A program made the position numbers and the translations under genes. The notes beneath the pieces are model-generated. The model saw nothing but the letters and a program-made list of their open reading frames with translations, was not told the origin of the DNA and did not search any database. From assembly GCA_001599595.1 (NCBI GenBank), contig BCHH01000003.1, forward strand, positions 4,397,537 through 4,461,536: a DNA stretch of 64,000 nt, read 5' to 3'. Positions 43,311 through 56,656 of this stretch are shown here, one piece after another. The stretch is from Beverwykella pulmonaria. Its lineage: Eukaryota > Ascomycota > Dothideomycetes > Pleosporales > Melanommataceae. Every line of letters begins with the position of its first letter. Within the stretch, counting starts at the first letter, position 1.

Positions 43311-45297
43311 CTACAATCCCGAGTCGACCTTAGGATACACGGGGTTCTGCGCATACGTATTCCACTTGGTGCACGTCTGGTCCCATGCCGCGTTGCCGAG
43401 CGGAGACTGGTCTTTGGCTTCGAGGAACTGCACGGCTAGACCCTCGGCCACGTGCCATGCGATATGGCAGTGCATCTACATCTATTAGCATCTTTTCAAA
43501 AAAAAAAAAAAAAGATTGGATAGGATTGAAACGTACCAGCCAGGCGCCGGGGTTGTCAGTAGGGAACGCAAGAGCGAGCCATCCGCCACCGGGAAGCAGC
43601 GCAGTGTCGCGACGCGGTGGGTTCGTGTACGTCAGGGTACTGGGTGTTGCGTTGATATCGAATTGGCCGCTACCTTGGCCTAGGACGTAGAAATCGTGGC
43701 CGTGCAAGTGGATCGGATGTGGGATGGGTACGGGTGTGCCGGCTGTCTCTTGAATGATCCAGTATGACCACTGTGAACATGTCAGTGTCATCTTTCGCGC
43801 AGATAATTGTACATGTGGGGTGTGCAACTTACAATGCCCTCGTTAGGAATCTCAATCAAGCTGAAGGTCTTGGGGTAGCTGGTGTTCTTATCCTTGACAT
43901 ACTGCAGCGTCGGTTTTTCCCAGTTTACGTTGATAGCAGTAAGATTCACACCCCAGACCACAATGTTCTGACCATTCGTAGTGAGCTGCTGTTGAGACAA
44001 ATCAACCTGGAGATTACCAGCTTGAGCGATGAAGGCGGCACTGCTGCCGACCGTGTTGGCGACCCACGGCACCAGAGGACTTTCGTCCTTGCACACAGTC
44101 GGAATGGTGAAGGCGCTGGATGTTGGGTCAGCGGCAGTGACAGTGTCATAAGTGAAGACGCTGCGGCCATTGAAGTTGTTGGCACTCGCGCAGACCGCGG
44201 CAGCCTCGGCTCTGAACCAGTAGTTGCCCGCCGTCTGATTTGCGTTGATAATGACATCGTACCGCTGACCAACAGCAAGGAGAACCCAGTTGGTGACGTA
44301 TGGCTTGATGGGAATCAAATCGGACGAGATGACTTGGAAAGGGTGGTTGTCTAGCGAGACGAAGATATTGTTGTCCACGCTGGTGTTGATGAGTCGAAGG
44401 CGGTACTTCTTGCCCTTCTTGATAGTCTTGTAGCTGTATGCTCCATTCCCAGAAGCGTCCTTGTTGAGACCACTGATCAGGATGGTGTCAGCATTTGGTG
44501 GTCCGCGGCCTTGCTGTAGATTGGCAGCGCTCTGTAAACCGACCTGCCACGAAGTGGGATAATAGTAGTCATTGACGGTGATAGGGCCCATGTCAATGTC
44601 GTAGTTGGCCGAGGCAGGTCCGTTGATGACAAGGGGCCCGAACGCACCCTCGCCGTACTGGCTGCTAAAGTGAGAATGGTACCAAGTCGTACCGTGTTGG
44701 GTGGCTTGGAAGGTGTAGGTCTTCGTGTCGGAGGGAGCCAAGGGGCACTCGGTGACTCCAGGAACGCCGTCATTGGGGCAGTTGTTCAGCATACGGATGC
44801 CATGCCAGTGCACACCAGTACCGTTTCCGGATAGTGAGTTCTTGAGAGTAACCTGGATGGTATCGCCCCAGTCTGGTATGCAGGTTAGAACAACTTCATA
44901 TCTGTGAGAAATTATGCCACTTACTAGCTGTGATGGTAGGACCGGGATACTGATTGTTGAATAGCTGACAAGGCTTTGCCCCATGCCCATCTGGATTGCA
45001 AGTGCCATTGGTAAGTTCCAAACTGTACGTCACAGTCTTGCCGGTGGTTGGCCACTTGGCATCGAAATCTGTGGCCGCACTGAAGCCGCTAGACCAACAT
45101 GTTCTTGTTAAGGGCGCGTTGGTACACGCAGCGTCTGCAACTCTTGTTGACGTGGCGGTAGCAGTAGCCTGTCGTTTTTGAATGGTGGTTGGACGTCCCT
45201 CTGGTCCCCAGAGGATATGGTCACTTGGGATCTCCTCTGCAAGAGAGGTAGATGCAAATGCTACCAGACAAATGCCGGCAAGGCCTTGGAGGTGCAT
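43311..45297 (-). CDS. Laccase (multicopper oxidase), secreted, 603 aa
   Basis: Oxidises phenols with reduction of oxygen to water outside the cell. Four exons: 45297-44925, 44872-43833, 43770-43537, 43475-43311, all in phase, 603 residues. It has a signal peptide (MHLQGLAGICLVAFASTSLA) and a probable kexin site (QKR before QATATAT) that ends the propeptide. Copper motifs are all present: HWHGIRMLNNCPNDG, WYHSHFSSQYGEGAFG, HPIHLHGHDFYVLG and MHCHIAWHVAEGLAVQFLE. The residue at the axial T1 position is Leu. The C-terminus is DSGL, the ascomycete-laccase plug. The last intron holds a long T-run (43498-43513 as A on plus). Several N-x-S/T sites. Physiological role (pigment, lignin-derived phenols, toxins) cannot be told from sequence. 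Confidence 0.95.
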
Positions 45298-48285
45298 ATT
45301 GATATGCCCTTACGTTGTTCTTGGTATGTTCAGGATGCTCGGCGAGCCACAATGAGAACAATATAAAAAAAGAGTGAATGAGGCCGAACGAATGTTGGGC
45401 TGTAGAATCGAAGAGGGAGAGAGAGACACTACATATACTTTCACGACCCAAGATCTTCAGCAATGGCAATAAGCGGATAGACAGCTGCCATTACCAAACC
45501 GTCACACTCTGTCAGGGATGCCATCGGGTGCCTTGCGGCCAGGGTCTCTTGCGGCTGGCCGAGACAGTGGCGTTAGCGCCAGTTGATGCAGCCATAAGTT
45601 TTTCAACTAAGGAACGGGTCCAAGATAGCACATGGCGAGAACGAAGCGAGCTGCAACGTACGAAGCGTACCTGACGAGCACCGGCGGAATGGAGGGAATG
45701 CCGGAGGTGAACGAATTAGGATTAAGACGACCGAATCTGGGAGAGCTAACCGGATCCCCGATTCCTCAATCGTGTGTAGGCAGCCAAGGCTGGGTGGTGG
45801 CTGAAGCAAGAGAATAAGGCGAATTACAATGCGGTTGAGGCTGTCGGAGAGAAGTGCGGGCCGCCGACTGGTCAACAGAGCCTCAGTGCGTCCCGCCAGG
45901 CGGGAAGCATACAATGCACAGACATGCGGGTGGTTTTTGAGTTCGAGTAGATATGGATCAACAAGTTTTTGGTGTCTGCACGTGAGGTTGAACCAGGGCT
46001 CTTGTGATAGATGCAGAGTACGACGCAGAGCAAAATCCAGACTGCAGGAAAGCTAGAAAGCGGTGTGCTTCCCAATCCTCGGCAGTGATAAATGCATTCC
46101 AGCCACATGAATCTATCCACGCACTCTAGGTTCCCCGCGATTTCCTGCTGTGGAGTAGCCTCGCTGGAATTCTCCGTTGGCGATATCTGGGTAGCACTGG
46201 GCAGATAGACACGTAAGCTGCGCTTGCAAAGTGATAGTGTTGAAGCAGCAGAATGGGTCCGGAAGCCGAGTCATTGGGGGGTTCCTATTATTACTTTTGT
46301 TATTATCGTCGTTGTGGAGAGTGGTTTGCACTGAAGACGATTCGTTGATGGATGGCGGTTTGGACAAGCGAGTAATGCACGAAACAATACGCTATTGAGC
46401 CAAGTGAGGCTTAGTGGCTGCTACATGTGCCAGATCGGGAACCGCTTTGCTGACACGGCCTCGGATCCTGTCGCCGCATCATCGACCTCAGCAGTGCTCA
46501 CTGCTCTGGCAACCCAATGTCCTCTCCGAGCCCATTGCCGACTCGCTTATCACTGCGATTTTTGTGCGCTAGCAGAGACATGAAGCTGAAGCCATCTCGC
46601 CGTCAAAGCTTCAAACTCTCCACAACGTCCCCACGCGTCCATCCGATCGTCAGGGCCCGGTTCTCACGCATACCACTACCACTGATACCAACGTTGGGCC
46701 CTGAGCGGGAGACGGAGTGCTATTGGTCTTTGAATTTTGTGCGCCCGATAGCGGAGAGCTTTGCTTTGGGTGCACCTTTCTCCGCCTTGGACTTCTATAT
46801 TCGTTCATGATAACTAACGACGAAGACGAATACAATATGCGACTCAAGTACTCGAGTAGTTGCATCGAACCCATTGTTGTTGATTACTCTACAAGCAACC
46901 GCGAGCAAGCATTCCTATGCTCATCACTAACGTCTCATTGAGGCATCACCACATGTACGTGACTGGAGTCAGCGGATACATTGCCCTCTTGCATGCGTCT
47001 TCGACATTCAAATGGATAAAAATAAAAATAGCGGACACGGGAGCAGACGGAAACTCTGTCCTGGTACCTGGGCTCGGGAGCAGGCATGAAGCCTGTTGCT
47101 CGAAGTGGCTCCCCACCATCCTTGCCGAAAAGCTGAGCATAAGATAATGCGCTCGAATCCGACATTCTTCAGCAAGCACCTTAACGATTATATGACCAGA
47201 ACCTACATGTACCTGCAGTAGGCTCAGTGTGGCTTAAACGACGCGCGTATGTCACCGCAACGTAGCGTCGGGTGCGTGTTCCGCAGAAGCTAGCACTTTT
47301 GAAGGTCATTATTTTGAACACCATGTTTTCTCCAATACCAGCTGTCAAAACAACGACTTTATCTCGCAGTGGTGGCTCCGTATACGAAGGTGGCTTGAGT
47401 GGTTTGAGGAACACGCTAGCTTGGACCAACTCAAGACGAAGCACGTCGTTGGAACTTGGTTGAGATGTGGACAGCCCCACCCATACGCGATCTACCCGTC
47501 CCGTCCAGCATTCATCAAGGGGTTCCACTGGTGTACATCTAATTTTAAAGATTCTTGGAATTGATACGATAGCTTTCGACACCGTTCAGCTACTTGACCA
47601 CTAGTACTCCTCCGGTCCTGACCGGCATGACCCGAGTACGTTCCCTGGCATTGATCACATTAGTTCCCCTGCAGAAGTTTATCATGTTGGGTACAGATAC
47701 CAACCTCGGCAACCTTCTTAGCCCTGCACTTGCGTTTGCATAGCGTTAGTCCTAAGAGTCTCCACAGCAGAAGATGTTTAGCATAGGCTGAAGCTTGCGT
47801 TATCGTAGGTGTACAGCGCATGCATTCACGCCATCTCTGCCGGCATAAGTCTTCTGTTTTTCGCCTATGCTTGCTCAGTATATGTCAACAACCATGTTGT
47901 GTGTATCAACCAACCATCAGCTTCGGAGAGAAGTGGATCGGGATGAGCCCTTTACCAAACTTCTAGGTCACTTTACACGCCAGACGCCACCACTGGCCAC
48001 GGAATCAATAATGGTGCCTCTTGAAAAAGTGCCGTGCGGCCGTGGGCTTGGACATGGCCTGACAGTGCTCCATCCTCGGCGGGAGCATCTGAGCTTTTCA
48101 TCCTACCCCATTTTAGGAATAAACACGACGGACTTCATCCGCAACATCCTCCGTGAGTCCTTCTTATAGTGGTCACAATTCTCGCTCTTCGAGTCTTTAG
48201 CAAGCGACCTTTGTACAACTCGCCTCCTTCGCTCACTCTGTGGTCAACACTCTTTTGCGTTGCTAGCATTCATCTCATAAAAAAG
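45298..48285. other. Long gene-poor region
   Basis: 3.0 kb between the divergent laccase and Thr-rich secreted protein genes. No transposon ends, LTRs or recognised families. Frames of 60-133 codons exist; the least unlikely is a minus-strand one at 47181-47582 (133 codons, part protein-like), but it has no motif and I do not call it. Probably regulatory DNA of the two flanking secreted-protein genes. Confidence 0.4.
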
Positions 48286-49710
48286 ATGGCTCCAGTATCT
48301 CTCCTCAACTCGGCGTTGAGCCTATTGGCTCTTGGTGTACGAACAGTCCTGGCCGTTGATTATCCAGAATGCCTTTCCTACGGCATGGATTTCCAGAATG
48401 GAGGGTCTTACTTCCAGAACTCCTTGTCGACAGACAACTTCACCTTCGTCTCACAATTCGCTGGTACGCGTATCTCCTTTGCTCCCACATGCAGGTTTAA
48501 TGCTAATACATCCAAGGCTGCCAGAATGACATCGCCTATAATCTGCTCGTCGACCCTAATGGCGATCAGACACAGTGCTCAGACACGAACTTGCAACCGG
48601 ACGACACTAATCAGCTGTCCAATTGGTAGGTTTCTCTGAAAGGCAAGCTCCACTTACGTCTAGCTAACCTAAGATAGTCCCATCCAGAAAAACCAACTGT
48701 TCAGCGGCGCTTGGTCTATTGTCATCATGAGCAACAACGGCGTAGCAGGCCAAGTCGCTTATGAGCGTGACTTTGCACTATCCGTTGGGCCACAGTCAAC
48801 TGTCACTGTAAGTCGGACAAACTACAGAAATCAATGACAGCTAATTCTTGAGACAGTATACTCCAACTGTAACTGCTACCAGCATCTCCCAGCCTGTTGC
48901 CAGTAAGTTCATATATCTGCCACATTTCAATGGGCGTTTTTTAACGCATATCAGCCTCAACGAGCACCACCATCAGCACGCTCACAACTGTCCTGGATCC
49001 CAGCACGGTCACAAGCCCATCCACGACTGTGACTCCCACGAAAACCGTGACGCCACCACCAGTGTTCTCAACGACGACCAAGGCTATCATTACCATCAGA
49101 CTCACCTCCTACAGTATTACTGTCTCGAAAGCCACAAAGACCAAGACCGCAAGCTGCAAGGCACCCACACGCCAGGCAAGGCACGATCCCTCTGCCACGA
49201 TCCGCGTCACCGTTGGCCCTGCCGCCACCATCATCAGCTCCAAATTCCGCCGCGCGATCGAAGAGGACAAGGCCGCTTTTGTTGCCGCGCGCGCTGCTCG
49301 CCTCGCTGAGCGTGCTCCAGACCCACAGCCGCTCACTGTCACTGACCTGAACACGAGCAATTACCCCACAGTTACTACTACCAGCATTGCCTCGACGATC
49401 ACCGCAACGATCACCACTACCACTCTGACAACAGCCACCAGCACACCGCCTCCGATCACTGTCGTTTCCGGCAAGGCCACTGCCAAGGTCGTCACTACCA
49501 CCATCCCCGCATCGACGATCAAGATCACCAAGTGGGCAATTGCTACGAGCATCACGACCCAGGTGCACACCTATGCGTATGTTTTAGCCCTCTTAAATCA
49601 TTTCCCGAAACGGCATGCTAATTTTCTTTTCCAGCGTCACGGTCACTACAACAACCACTCCTTCCGCGCTGGCTACCGCTTGCAAGAAGGCCGGAGGCAT
49701 CATTGTCTAG
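48286..49710 (+). CDS. Thr/Ser-rich secreted or cell-wall protein (386 aa)
   Basis: Six exons: 48286-48463, 48517-48625, 48678-48807, 48857-48902, 48955-49576, 49635-49710. Five 49-58 nt introns all fit phase. The protein begins with a signal peptide (MAPVSLLNSALSLLALGVRT). A Cys-containing globular domain of about 130 residues follows (CLSYGMDFQNGG, GCQNDIAYNLL, CSDTN, CPIQKNQLFSG, AYERDFALSVGP). Then comes a 200-residue region dominated by Thr/Ser/Pro/Val repeats typical of O-mannosylated stalks. A basic segment (FRRAIEEDKAAFVAARAARL) interrupts it. The end, TACKKAGGIIV, is weakly hydrophobic; no clear GPI signal. Family of fungal cell-surface proteins without known activity. Sequence intact. 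Confidence 0.82.
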
Positions 49711-51508
49711 ACTCCCTAACGCTCCATTATTCCCCAGAGCTAGAATGTACAGGTATAGTCCGTGCGCTGTGTTGTGGCGCTGCAGTCCGCCGGGATGTTA
49801 ACAGATTCTGACTCGGGTGTTGTGTGGATTTGATTCAGTACCTGGCGAAGAGTCGTTTGATGAGTATATATGTCAAAACTTGTAATTATTAATGTCAAAT
49901 TAGTTGAAATTGTATTTTCTATCCGCCGCAACATCCGTTTCTCACCAATGTGTCGGGGCCCTGAAAATTTTTCCACCCGGCCCATCACCACTTTCCAGAT
50001 TGAACGCCCTGACAAGACCACTCTTTTGCACACCCAATGAAAAGGGTGATGACCTTTCGTCCCATGCTTATGCCTCGCTGTTCGATCCACATGTACGAAG
50101 AGTGTACAGTAGCCATACTCCACACTACAGACCACAGCAGCGAGACACATTCGTTCTTGCATCGACATCTCTCCACTATCCTGGACCCAATAATACGTCT
50201 AGCTAGTCAAAGGATGTTATAGGGCCGACGTTGAGATATCGAATATGTTCCTGCGATGCTAACTGCAGGATTGCAAGCGCATTGTCGGGATACGTGGGTA
50301 TGTTAGAGAAGCTTGATTAGACAGCTGGACTCGAGTTGTTGTAAGCACTGCGTTCGGCACCCCATTCGCTCACTTGGAGATAGCCGGTTCAGTTTCTTCT
50401 TACCAAAAATGGTAAGCACAGTGCATTTCGAATACCATACCGAAAATCGTTGAGAACAATCAGTCTACATATAGGCAAATCGGCGCCTCCGTTCACTAGG
50501 AAAAAGCCTCTCAAAGCGGAAAGAAGCTTATTAGAGTCTGAGGGAGCTTAGGATTCTTAAACCGCCACGTACGAACCTCTCTACCTGCATACGTAGAAGG
50601 AGACGAGGCTTTCTCTGTAGCCGTAGTACACTGAATATTTGGAACGGGTGGCGGACATCATCAACTTTCGCGTAGAGGGAAAAAGGTCTAGACTGCAAGC
50701 CACATCTCATATCTTAGAAAATGCTCTACCATGGTCTCGCCCCAAAACTGCTTCGTGTCAGAGAGCAGGCATCGGGAGTATGGCGCTCCTTCCCACCAGA
50801 AGAACGCTCAGAGATGCAAATTCGATCCAAGGACGCGCGAGCGGATAATGATAGCGGCAACGTCCTCTTCAAGGCCAGGTCCAGACGGAAGGCTGGCTGA
50901 AGGGTTTGCCCACCGACTGAAATATGCGTAACGAGACACGAGACTTATAGCAGACGACAGCCCTTATCAAATTGTACAGCGTGAAAAAGGGATTGAAGCA
51001 TAGTGAGCGATGCAGCTCTAAAACATGGATATTACAACTAAGGCTAACACGCGCAGGAGAGAGGGGTAATCTCATACACATCATCACAAACACAAATAAG
51101 AAGAGAAAGAAGACGCTTGAGCCTCGGTATCCTGATCCCCATGCACTCCTTCCCTCCTTTCCAGTTCCTCAGCTAGCCCCAGGCCCAAACCCAAACGCCT
51201 CATTAATGCCCATCTATGCCGCTGTACAACACGTGGGAAAAAAGTACAGATGAACGGCACCCGGCTCCAAATATGGGTCCGTCGTGGCAGTGCCTAAAGC
51301 AGAAGAAAGTCCAGAACGAGAACGGGGATCCTGCGAGCGGTGCGAACCACGGAACGGAGGTTAACTGAGCAAGAGGCCCCGACGACGGGGACCGATGTCG
51401 TGCGTGGTACCGTAACATTGGCATTCCCGAAAATGCCACGCTGAGAATTTGTACGACGAAGACTGAGGCGCAATCCATATCGTACGCATGTTCGGACAAC
51501 TAGAGTTC
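49711..51508. other. Intergenic region between convergent genes
   Basis: 1.8 kb between the ends of the Thr-rich protein gene and the Stu2/Alp14 gene. Frames below 145 codons only, none with motifs. No repeats recognised. Confidence 0.4.
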
Positions 51509-54435
51509 CTATTGCTGCGGCCTCCCGATGCCCTGCTTCGCCTGCGAGAAGTATTAGTTCCGATATCGTCATGTTTGTGCGACAATAAGAGGGGTGAATT
51601 GGAAGAGCTGGAGCCGAGTTTAGAGGTACAAGGTTTTGTGCCACTTTGCACCGTACCCTCGCAAACTTCTTACTCCTCTCGCCATGAAAGACTCACCTTC
51701 ATCATTTCAATTCTCTGCTTCAAATTTTGCGTAACCTCCGCCGCACGCTTCCAACTCTCTGCCCCAGCGCTGGCTTGAGATTGTCGAGTTGATTCGAACT
51801 GTCGAGGTGGTTCCATACTGCCCGTGTTGGTTTCAGGTGGACTGATCCTTCCACCTCGCGATGACATTGACGACATGGCACTGTCCCTGCCTATACCAGG
51901 ACGCAACGGACTCAGCTTCCCACTCAGATTACTCCCGGGACGGGAAAGGGAAGAACTATCAAAGTTCTCCTTACCTTCGCCATTTGGACTCAGAGGGCCG
52001 TTGGCAGTGCCTCTAGCCCGTCCATAGAGTCCCTGGCTTGCGTATCCGGAGTCGTTGTACCGTCCGTTGTGGTTTGAGTCGGTGTAGATTTGCTCTGCAA
52101 GGTCGGTGGGCGGTGGAGAGGTTGCGCGGACCTGGCGGCTCAGTTCGCGCTTGAGACGATCCACTTCTCGGCGTTGATTTTGCACAGTCTGTTCGGCGGC
52201 TTCATAGTCGCTCCGAGCGCGTACTAGCTGCGTCTCCTTCGCCTTTATTGAGAGAACGTCGCGCGTATGATCTTCGATGAGCTGGGCGTTTTGGTTTTGA
52301 AGTTCGGATATTTGGGAGCTGAGATAGGTTCTCTCGGAGCGTATGTCCTCATTCTGTCGTCGCAGTCTTTCTACCTCGGCACGCAGTTCATCCATTTCGG
52401 CACGCTCGACAAGACTGAGTCCGCTGGGTACTTGTGCTATAGGGGCTTGCATCGGCTCGACCTGAGGTTTTCCGAGCGGCCGACCTGCAAGACCTCGCCC
52501 AGCCAGGCCAAGCTTCGGCTGAGGTATCGGAGCCGGAGGTTCATCCTCGAGCGGCGGCGATACCACGGCCCGTCTGGGTGAGGGAGCCGCAAGCGCAGCT
52601 CCGGGCTTCTTTAGTCCGCCTAGGCGTGAAGGAGGTGCCAGGCCCGACTTTGGAGCCACTAGCTTGGACGCTCCAGGCCGAGAGGTCGGCTTCGGCGCCA
52701 GCGGTGCAATCGGTTCTGGCTCTTCGCGAGGTGGTGGTGGAGCTGCAGCAACGGGAGCCTTCTTTTTGGCACCAATAGGGGCCTTCTTTGTGGCAGGCCT
52801 CTTTCCAGGCGGCGGAGCCACGGGCTTAGGCGGAGCCACTGGCTTTGGTCTGTATTTTGCCTTGACTTCTGCCGCCTCGTAGTACTCCTTGATTTTGGTT
52901 TTCCGAATATCGTCAAGACCATCGAGATGGGCGCCCATAATTCGATCTCCCATGATCTTCCAAAGGGTGCCCAAAACCTCCGCAGCTGCCGCTCGCTGGA
53001 CCTCCTGTGATTCCGTCAACAACTTGGTGGAAGACTCAGCAATGGACTTGACTTCGGCGGCTGACGGCACCTCTCTCGTTGTCTTCAAGCATCGAATAAG
53101 GAATCGGGTAGTCTCCAGCTTTACTTGTGGGTTCTTGTGTTTCAGGCATTCCGAGATATCTTCTAAGCAGTCGGTAATGTTGGTGGTTGCGAAAACAGCG
53201 TCCAGGGCAGCGCCCAAGGAGTCGGTCACGGACTGCTTCTTCTCCTTTAGCCTCTCTAGTATAGGGCCCATGATTTGCGACCGGTATTTGGCAAACTTCT
53301 TGCGCAAGCCCTTGGCTAACAGCTCGACGCAATTTGCTGCCGTCATAACGACAGAAATGTTAGCGTCTTTCATCGACTTTGCAAATCCTCGGACCAATTC
53401 GTCGAACGGGCCTTCGGCAATCAGGGGGTGGTTTAGGGCTTTTTGGACCTCGTCGAGGGTCTCTTTCCGGTCCTTCCACTTGGACGAACTGAGTTTCTCT
53501 GTATAATCCTGCGGAATCTTGGGAAATACATCCACGGGGTCGTACTCGGGCTCGAGGTCAATCGCTGCCTCTTCTTCCTCGTCGTCTACCTCCTCTTCGC
53601 CGCCGCCTCCGGCCGCCATAGCGACCTCCCTCGCGGCTTGCTGGGAGCGGAGCAGTCTCTCTTGCTTCGGCGGCGGCTCGTCCTTGACCTTCTCGAACAG
53701 CTTGTCCAAATCTTGCTGCTGAATGGGCTTCAGATCATTCCAGAAGAGGGGTTTCATGGCCTCCTTCAGCCATCGGTACAGCTCGACGGTTAACTCCTGG
53801 GCCTTGGCTCGGACATTTTTGTCTGCGTGGCCGTAGATCTTCGGGAGGGCTTTGAGAACGGACTTGGGCTCGATGGTCTTGCAGCCGTAGGCGTGGTATA
53901 ATTGGGTCAGGGCGTCGAGGGTTGCGGCAATGACCTTGGGCTGCTTGTTGGAGAGGGCTGGCAGCAGTTCCTCGATGACGGGGTCCGGCTTGTCGAGCTC
54001 GACATAGAGCATCAGCGCCTCGACGGCTTTCTGCTTGGCTGCGGCCCTGGTGGATGGGAGGCATTTCTCGGCAATGACGGAGACGGTGTGCTGCCGCGTC
54101 CTGTACGTATTGTCCATTAGCATCTATCCCCTGCGCACAACCGCCCCGCGGAGGAGGACCGCCTACCGTGTGCAGCCCTGTGTGCCTGCGATATCGAGAA
54201 ACGAGCAAAGCGCGGCGAGGCCCTCTTGCTGGGCGGCGACATTGGCGTCGCCCACCACGCCTTTCCAGATGCCCGAGTCCTGTATAAACTGGCGCACCAC
54301 GGGGTCGGCCTCGCTAGCGGCGAGACTGAATTCCTTTGCCGCGGCTTCGTAGCCCTCCTTCCGGACCTTCCAATTCTTGTGGATGAAGCGGTCGGGGAGC
54401 GGGAGCGCGGTGAAGTCCTCGTCGGCATCGGCCAT
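51509..54435 (-). CDS. XMAP215/Stu2/Alp14-type microtubule polymerase (901 aa)
   Basis: Promotes tubulin addition at microtubule plus ends and spindle-pole body function. Three exons: 54435-54167, 54100-51697 and a 33-nt last exon 51541-51509 (AKQGIGRPQQ then stop). Total 901 residues, the size of yeast-type proteins with two TOG domains. TOG1 is about residues 1-230 (NWKVRKEGYEAA, then TRTRQHTVSVIAEK and STRAAAKQKAVEALMLYVE). An acidic linker (EEEVDDEEEEAAIDLE) separates TOG2, about 280-500 (SSKWKDRKETLDEVQ, ISVVMTAANCVELLAKG). A Lys/Pro/Ala-rich microtubule-binding region, a coiled coil at about 590-680 and a Ser-rich tail ending in a helix follow. The intron-1 acceptor was chosen because it restores QGCTRTRQHTV. 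Aspergillus orthologue is AlpA. It lies head-to-head with nudF. Confidence 0.93.
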
Positions 54436-55209
54436 GGCGGCGGCGGTGGAGTGCGGGTTAGGCTGCGAGGGGTAGCGGGAGGAGAGAAAAGCTGGTCGAG
54501 GTCAGTCGCATGGCGGCGTGGGGGGGATTGTGAAGGGTGCAGGGCGAAGCGCACCGAGGCGCGTGGCATAGGGAAGGAAGGGAATATTGCACGGCGCGCA
54601 GCATTCACCAGAGCGTGTACTGCGCGGGCTGCAGGCGGCAGGAGCCACCGAGGGCAACTTACGGCGGCGGGGGCGCGAAGGGGGTGTTTGCACGCGTCTC
54701 AGAGCAGCTTAGCCGCGATGGAGCGTGTCTTGGGGTTATGGTGGGTGTGGTGCCGGTGTTTGTGCGTGGTGTGGCCTGTGAAGGTAGAGTTTGGTGATGC
54801 GGTTGTGTGTGTGTTGGGCGTCCCGTTGTTTCGGCAACGACGCTGTGTCTCCCGCATCATCGCTCAGCACCACCGACAGCCAACCCATGCCATTTGCCCT
54901 TCACACCCAGACATTCCCCCCCTTACCAACCCCGCCCGTCACTTTACCGCAAACAATCCCCTATATACCCTCCGACCGCGCCCGCAGCAGCTCGCCCGCC
55001 GCACTCCGCGAGATCCTCACCGCCAGAGCACGGCCTAGCCCGTCTGAGCTACTACTCACCACAAAATCTCCGCCAAGAGTTCGTCGAGGAGACCACCCGC
55101 CGCAGCGAAGGCCCAAACCGCCCATCTACACGTCCGATAGCCCTCTCCGCGCGCGATTGCATGGTGCCCCCCCGCGCCCCCCGCGCATGAGCCCAGCACC
55201 ACCACCGCC
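54436..55209. promoter_or_regulatory. Shared promoter region of the microtubule polymerase and nudF genes
   Basis: 774 bp separate the divergent ATGs of two microtubule plus-end genes. It is very C-rich towards nudF and has a TATATA at 54962-54967, about 245 bp before the nudF start. Co-regulation is plausible but not shown by sequence. Confidence 0.5.
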
Positions 55210-56656
55210 ATGAGCGCCATATTGACAGACCGCCAGGCCGAAGAGCTGTGAGTGGGCCTCCTCCTCAACAGATGCGCCGCCGCGGCACTGACAGCCGCCG
55301 CACAGGAACAAGGCAATCGTCGCCTATCTGGGCGTCATCGGCGCATCCAGCGCCGCCGCAGCGTTCCGGCAAGAGGCCAGCGTGCCCGCGAGCTTCGACG
55401 ACGCGACGCGGAAGAAGTACGAGGGCCTGCTCGAGAAGAAGTGGACCAGCGTGGTGCGCCTGCAGAAGAAGGTGCTCGAGCTCGAGCAGCGGAACCAGAG
55501 CCTCCAGCACGAGCTCGACTCCACCACGCCCACCTCCCTCCTGCGCAGAAACCAGGACCCCACCAGCTGGCTCCCCCGAGCCCCCGCCCGCCACACCCTC
55601 CAGTCCCACCGCGAGGCCGTCACATGCGTCGCCTTCCACCCCGTCTTCTCGTCGCTCGCCTCGGGGTCCGTCGACACCACCATCAAGATCTGGGACTGGG
55701 AACTGGGCGAGCTCGAGCGGACGTTGAAAGGCCACACCAAGCCCGTGCTGGATGTGGACTTTGGCGGCCCGCGCGGCGGCACCCTTCTGGCCTCGTGCTC
55801 CAGCGACTTGACCATTAAGCTCTGGGACCCCTCGGACGAGTACAAGAACATTCGCACGCTGCCTGGCCACGACCACTCCGTGTCCGCAGTCCGCTTTATC
55901 CCCAGCGGCGCCGCTGGCTCGCCCTCGTCCGGCAACCTCCTCGTCTCCGCCTCGCGAGACATGACGCTCCGGGTATGGGATGTCACCACAGGGTACTGCG
56001 TCAAGACGATACGGGGCCACGCCGAGTGGGTGCGCGACGTCACGCCCAGCTTCGACGGCCGGTGGCTGCTCTCGGCAGGAAACGACCGAACCGCACGACT
56101 ATGGGACGCCAATACGGGAGAGGCCAAATGCACATTCCTAGGCCACGACCATTTCATCGAATGCGTGGCCATAGCACCCCCCGTAGCCTACGCCAAGCTC
56201 GCCGCATTAGCCGGCCTGAAGAAAGTCCCTCCGCTCAGCAGTTCTGCCGAATTCATAGCGACCGGCTCAAGAGACAAGACGATCAAGATCTGGGATGGCC
56301 GGGGAACGCTCATCAAGACGCTCGTAGGGCACGACAACTGGGTCCAGGGGCTCGTCTTTCACCCCGGCGGCAAATACCTATTTTCCGTATCCGATGACAA
56401 GACGATCCGGTGCTGGGACCTCACACAAGAAGGGCGGTGTGTGAAAACAGTCGAAGATGCCCACGGCCATTTCGTCACCTGCATCCGGTGGGCGCCCAAC
56501 ATTGTCAAGGACGTGCCCGTAAACGGGGACGCGACCAATGGCACAGCCGTAAACGGCCTGGCGAAGAAGAAGGAGGAGGAAGCCGCCAAAGCAGGGATAC
56601 GATGTGTCATCGCGACAGGCAGCGTTGATTTCAGCGTCCGCATCTTTGCTTCGTAA
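55210..56656 (+). CDS. nudF: NudF/PAC1/LIS1 dynein regulator (462 aa)
   Basis: LIS1 homologue that binds dynein and NudE and supports nuclear migration in hyphae. Exons 55210-55247 and 55306-56656 (58-nt intron) give 462 residues, normal for the family. The LisH motif lies at about 9-41 ([15 protein letters not shown] spanning the splice), followed by a coiled coil around 60-90 ([17 protein letters not shown]). Seven WD40 repeats follow, with [54 protein letters not shown] and IRCWDLTQ as WD ends. An insert of Ala/Leu/Pro in repeat five ([14 protein letters not shown]) and one of Lys/Glu in repeat seven are characteristic of fungal NudF. Intact. Confidence 0.96.

Noticed and set aside
39403..45297. 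A secondary-metabolite gene cluster (Zn2Cys6 factor, monooxygenase, laccase)
   Set aside because: The monooxygenase is a fragment, RIB3 lies between, and no synthase or transporter is present.
47181..47582. 133-codon minus-strand frame in the long laccase upstream region
   Set aside because: No family features; kept only as a remark in the intergenic entry.
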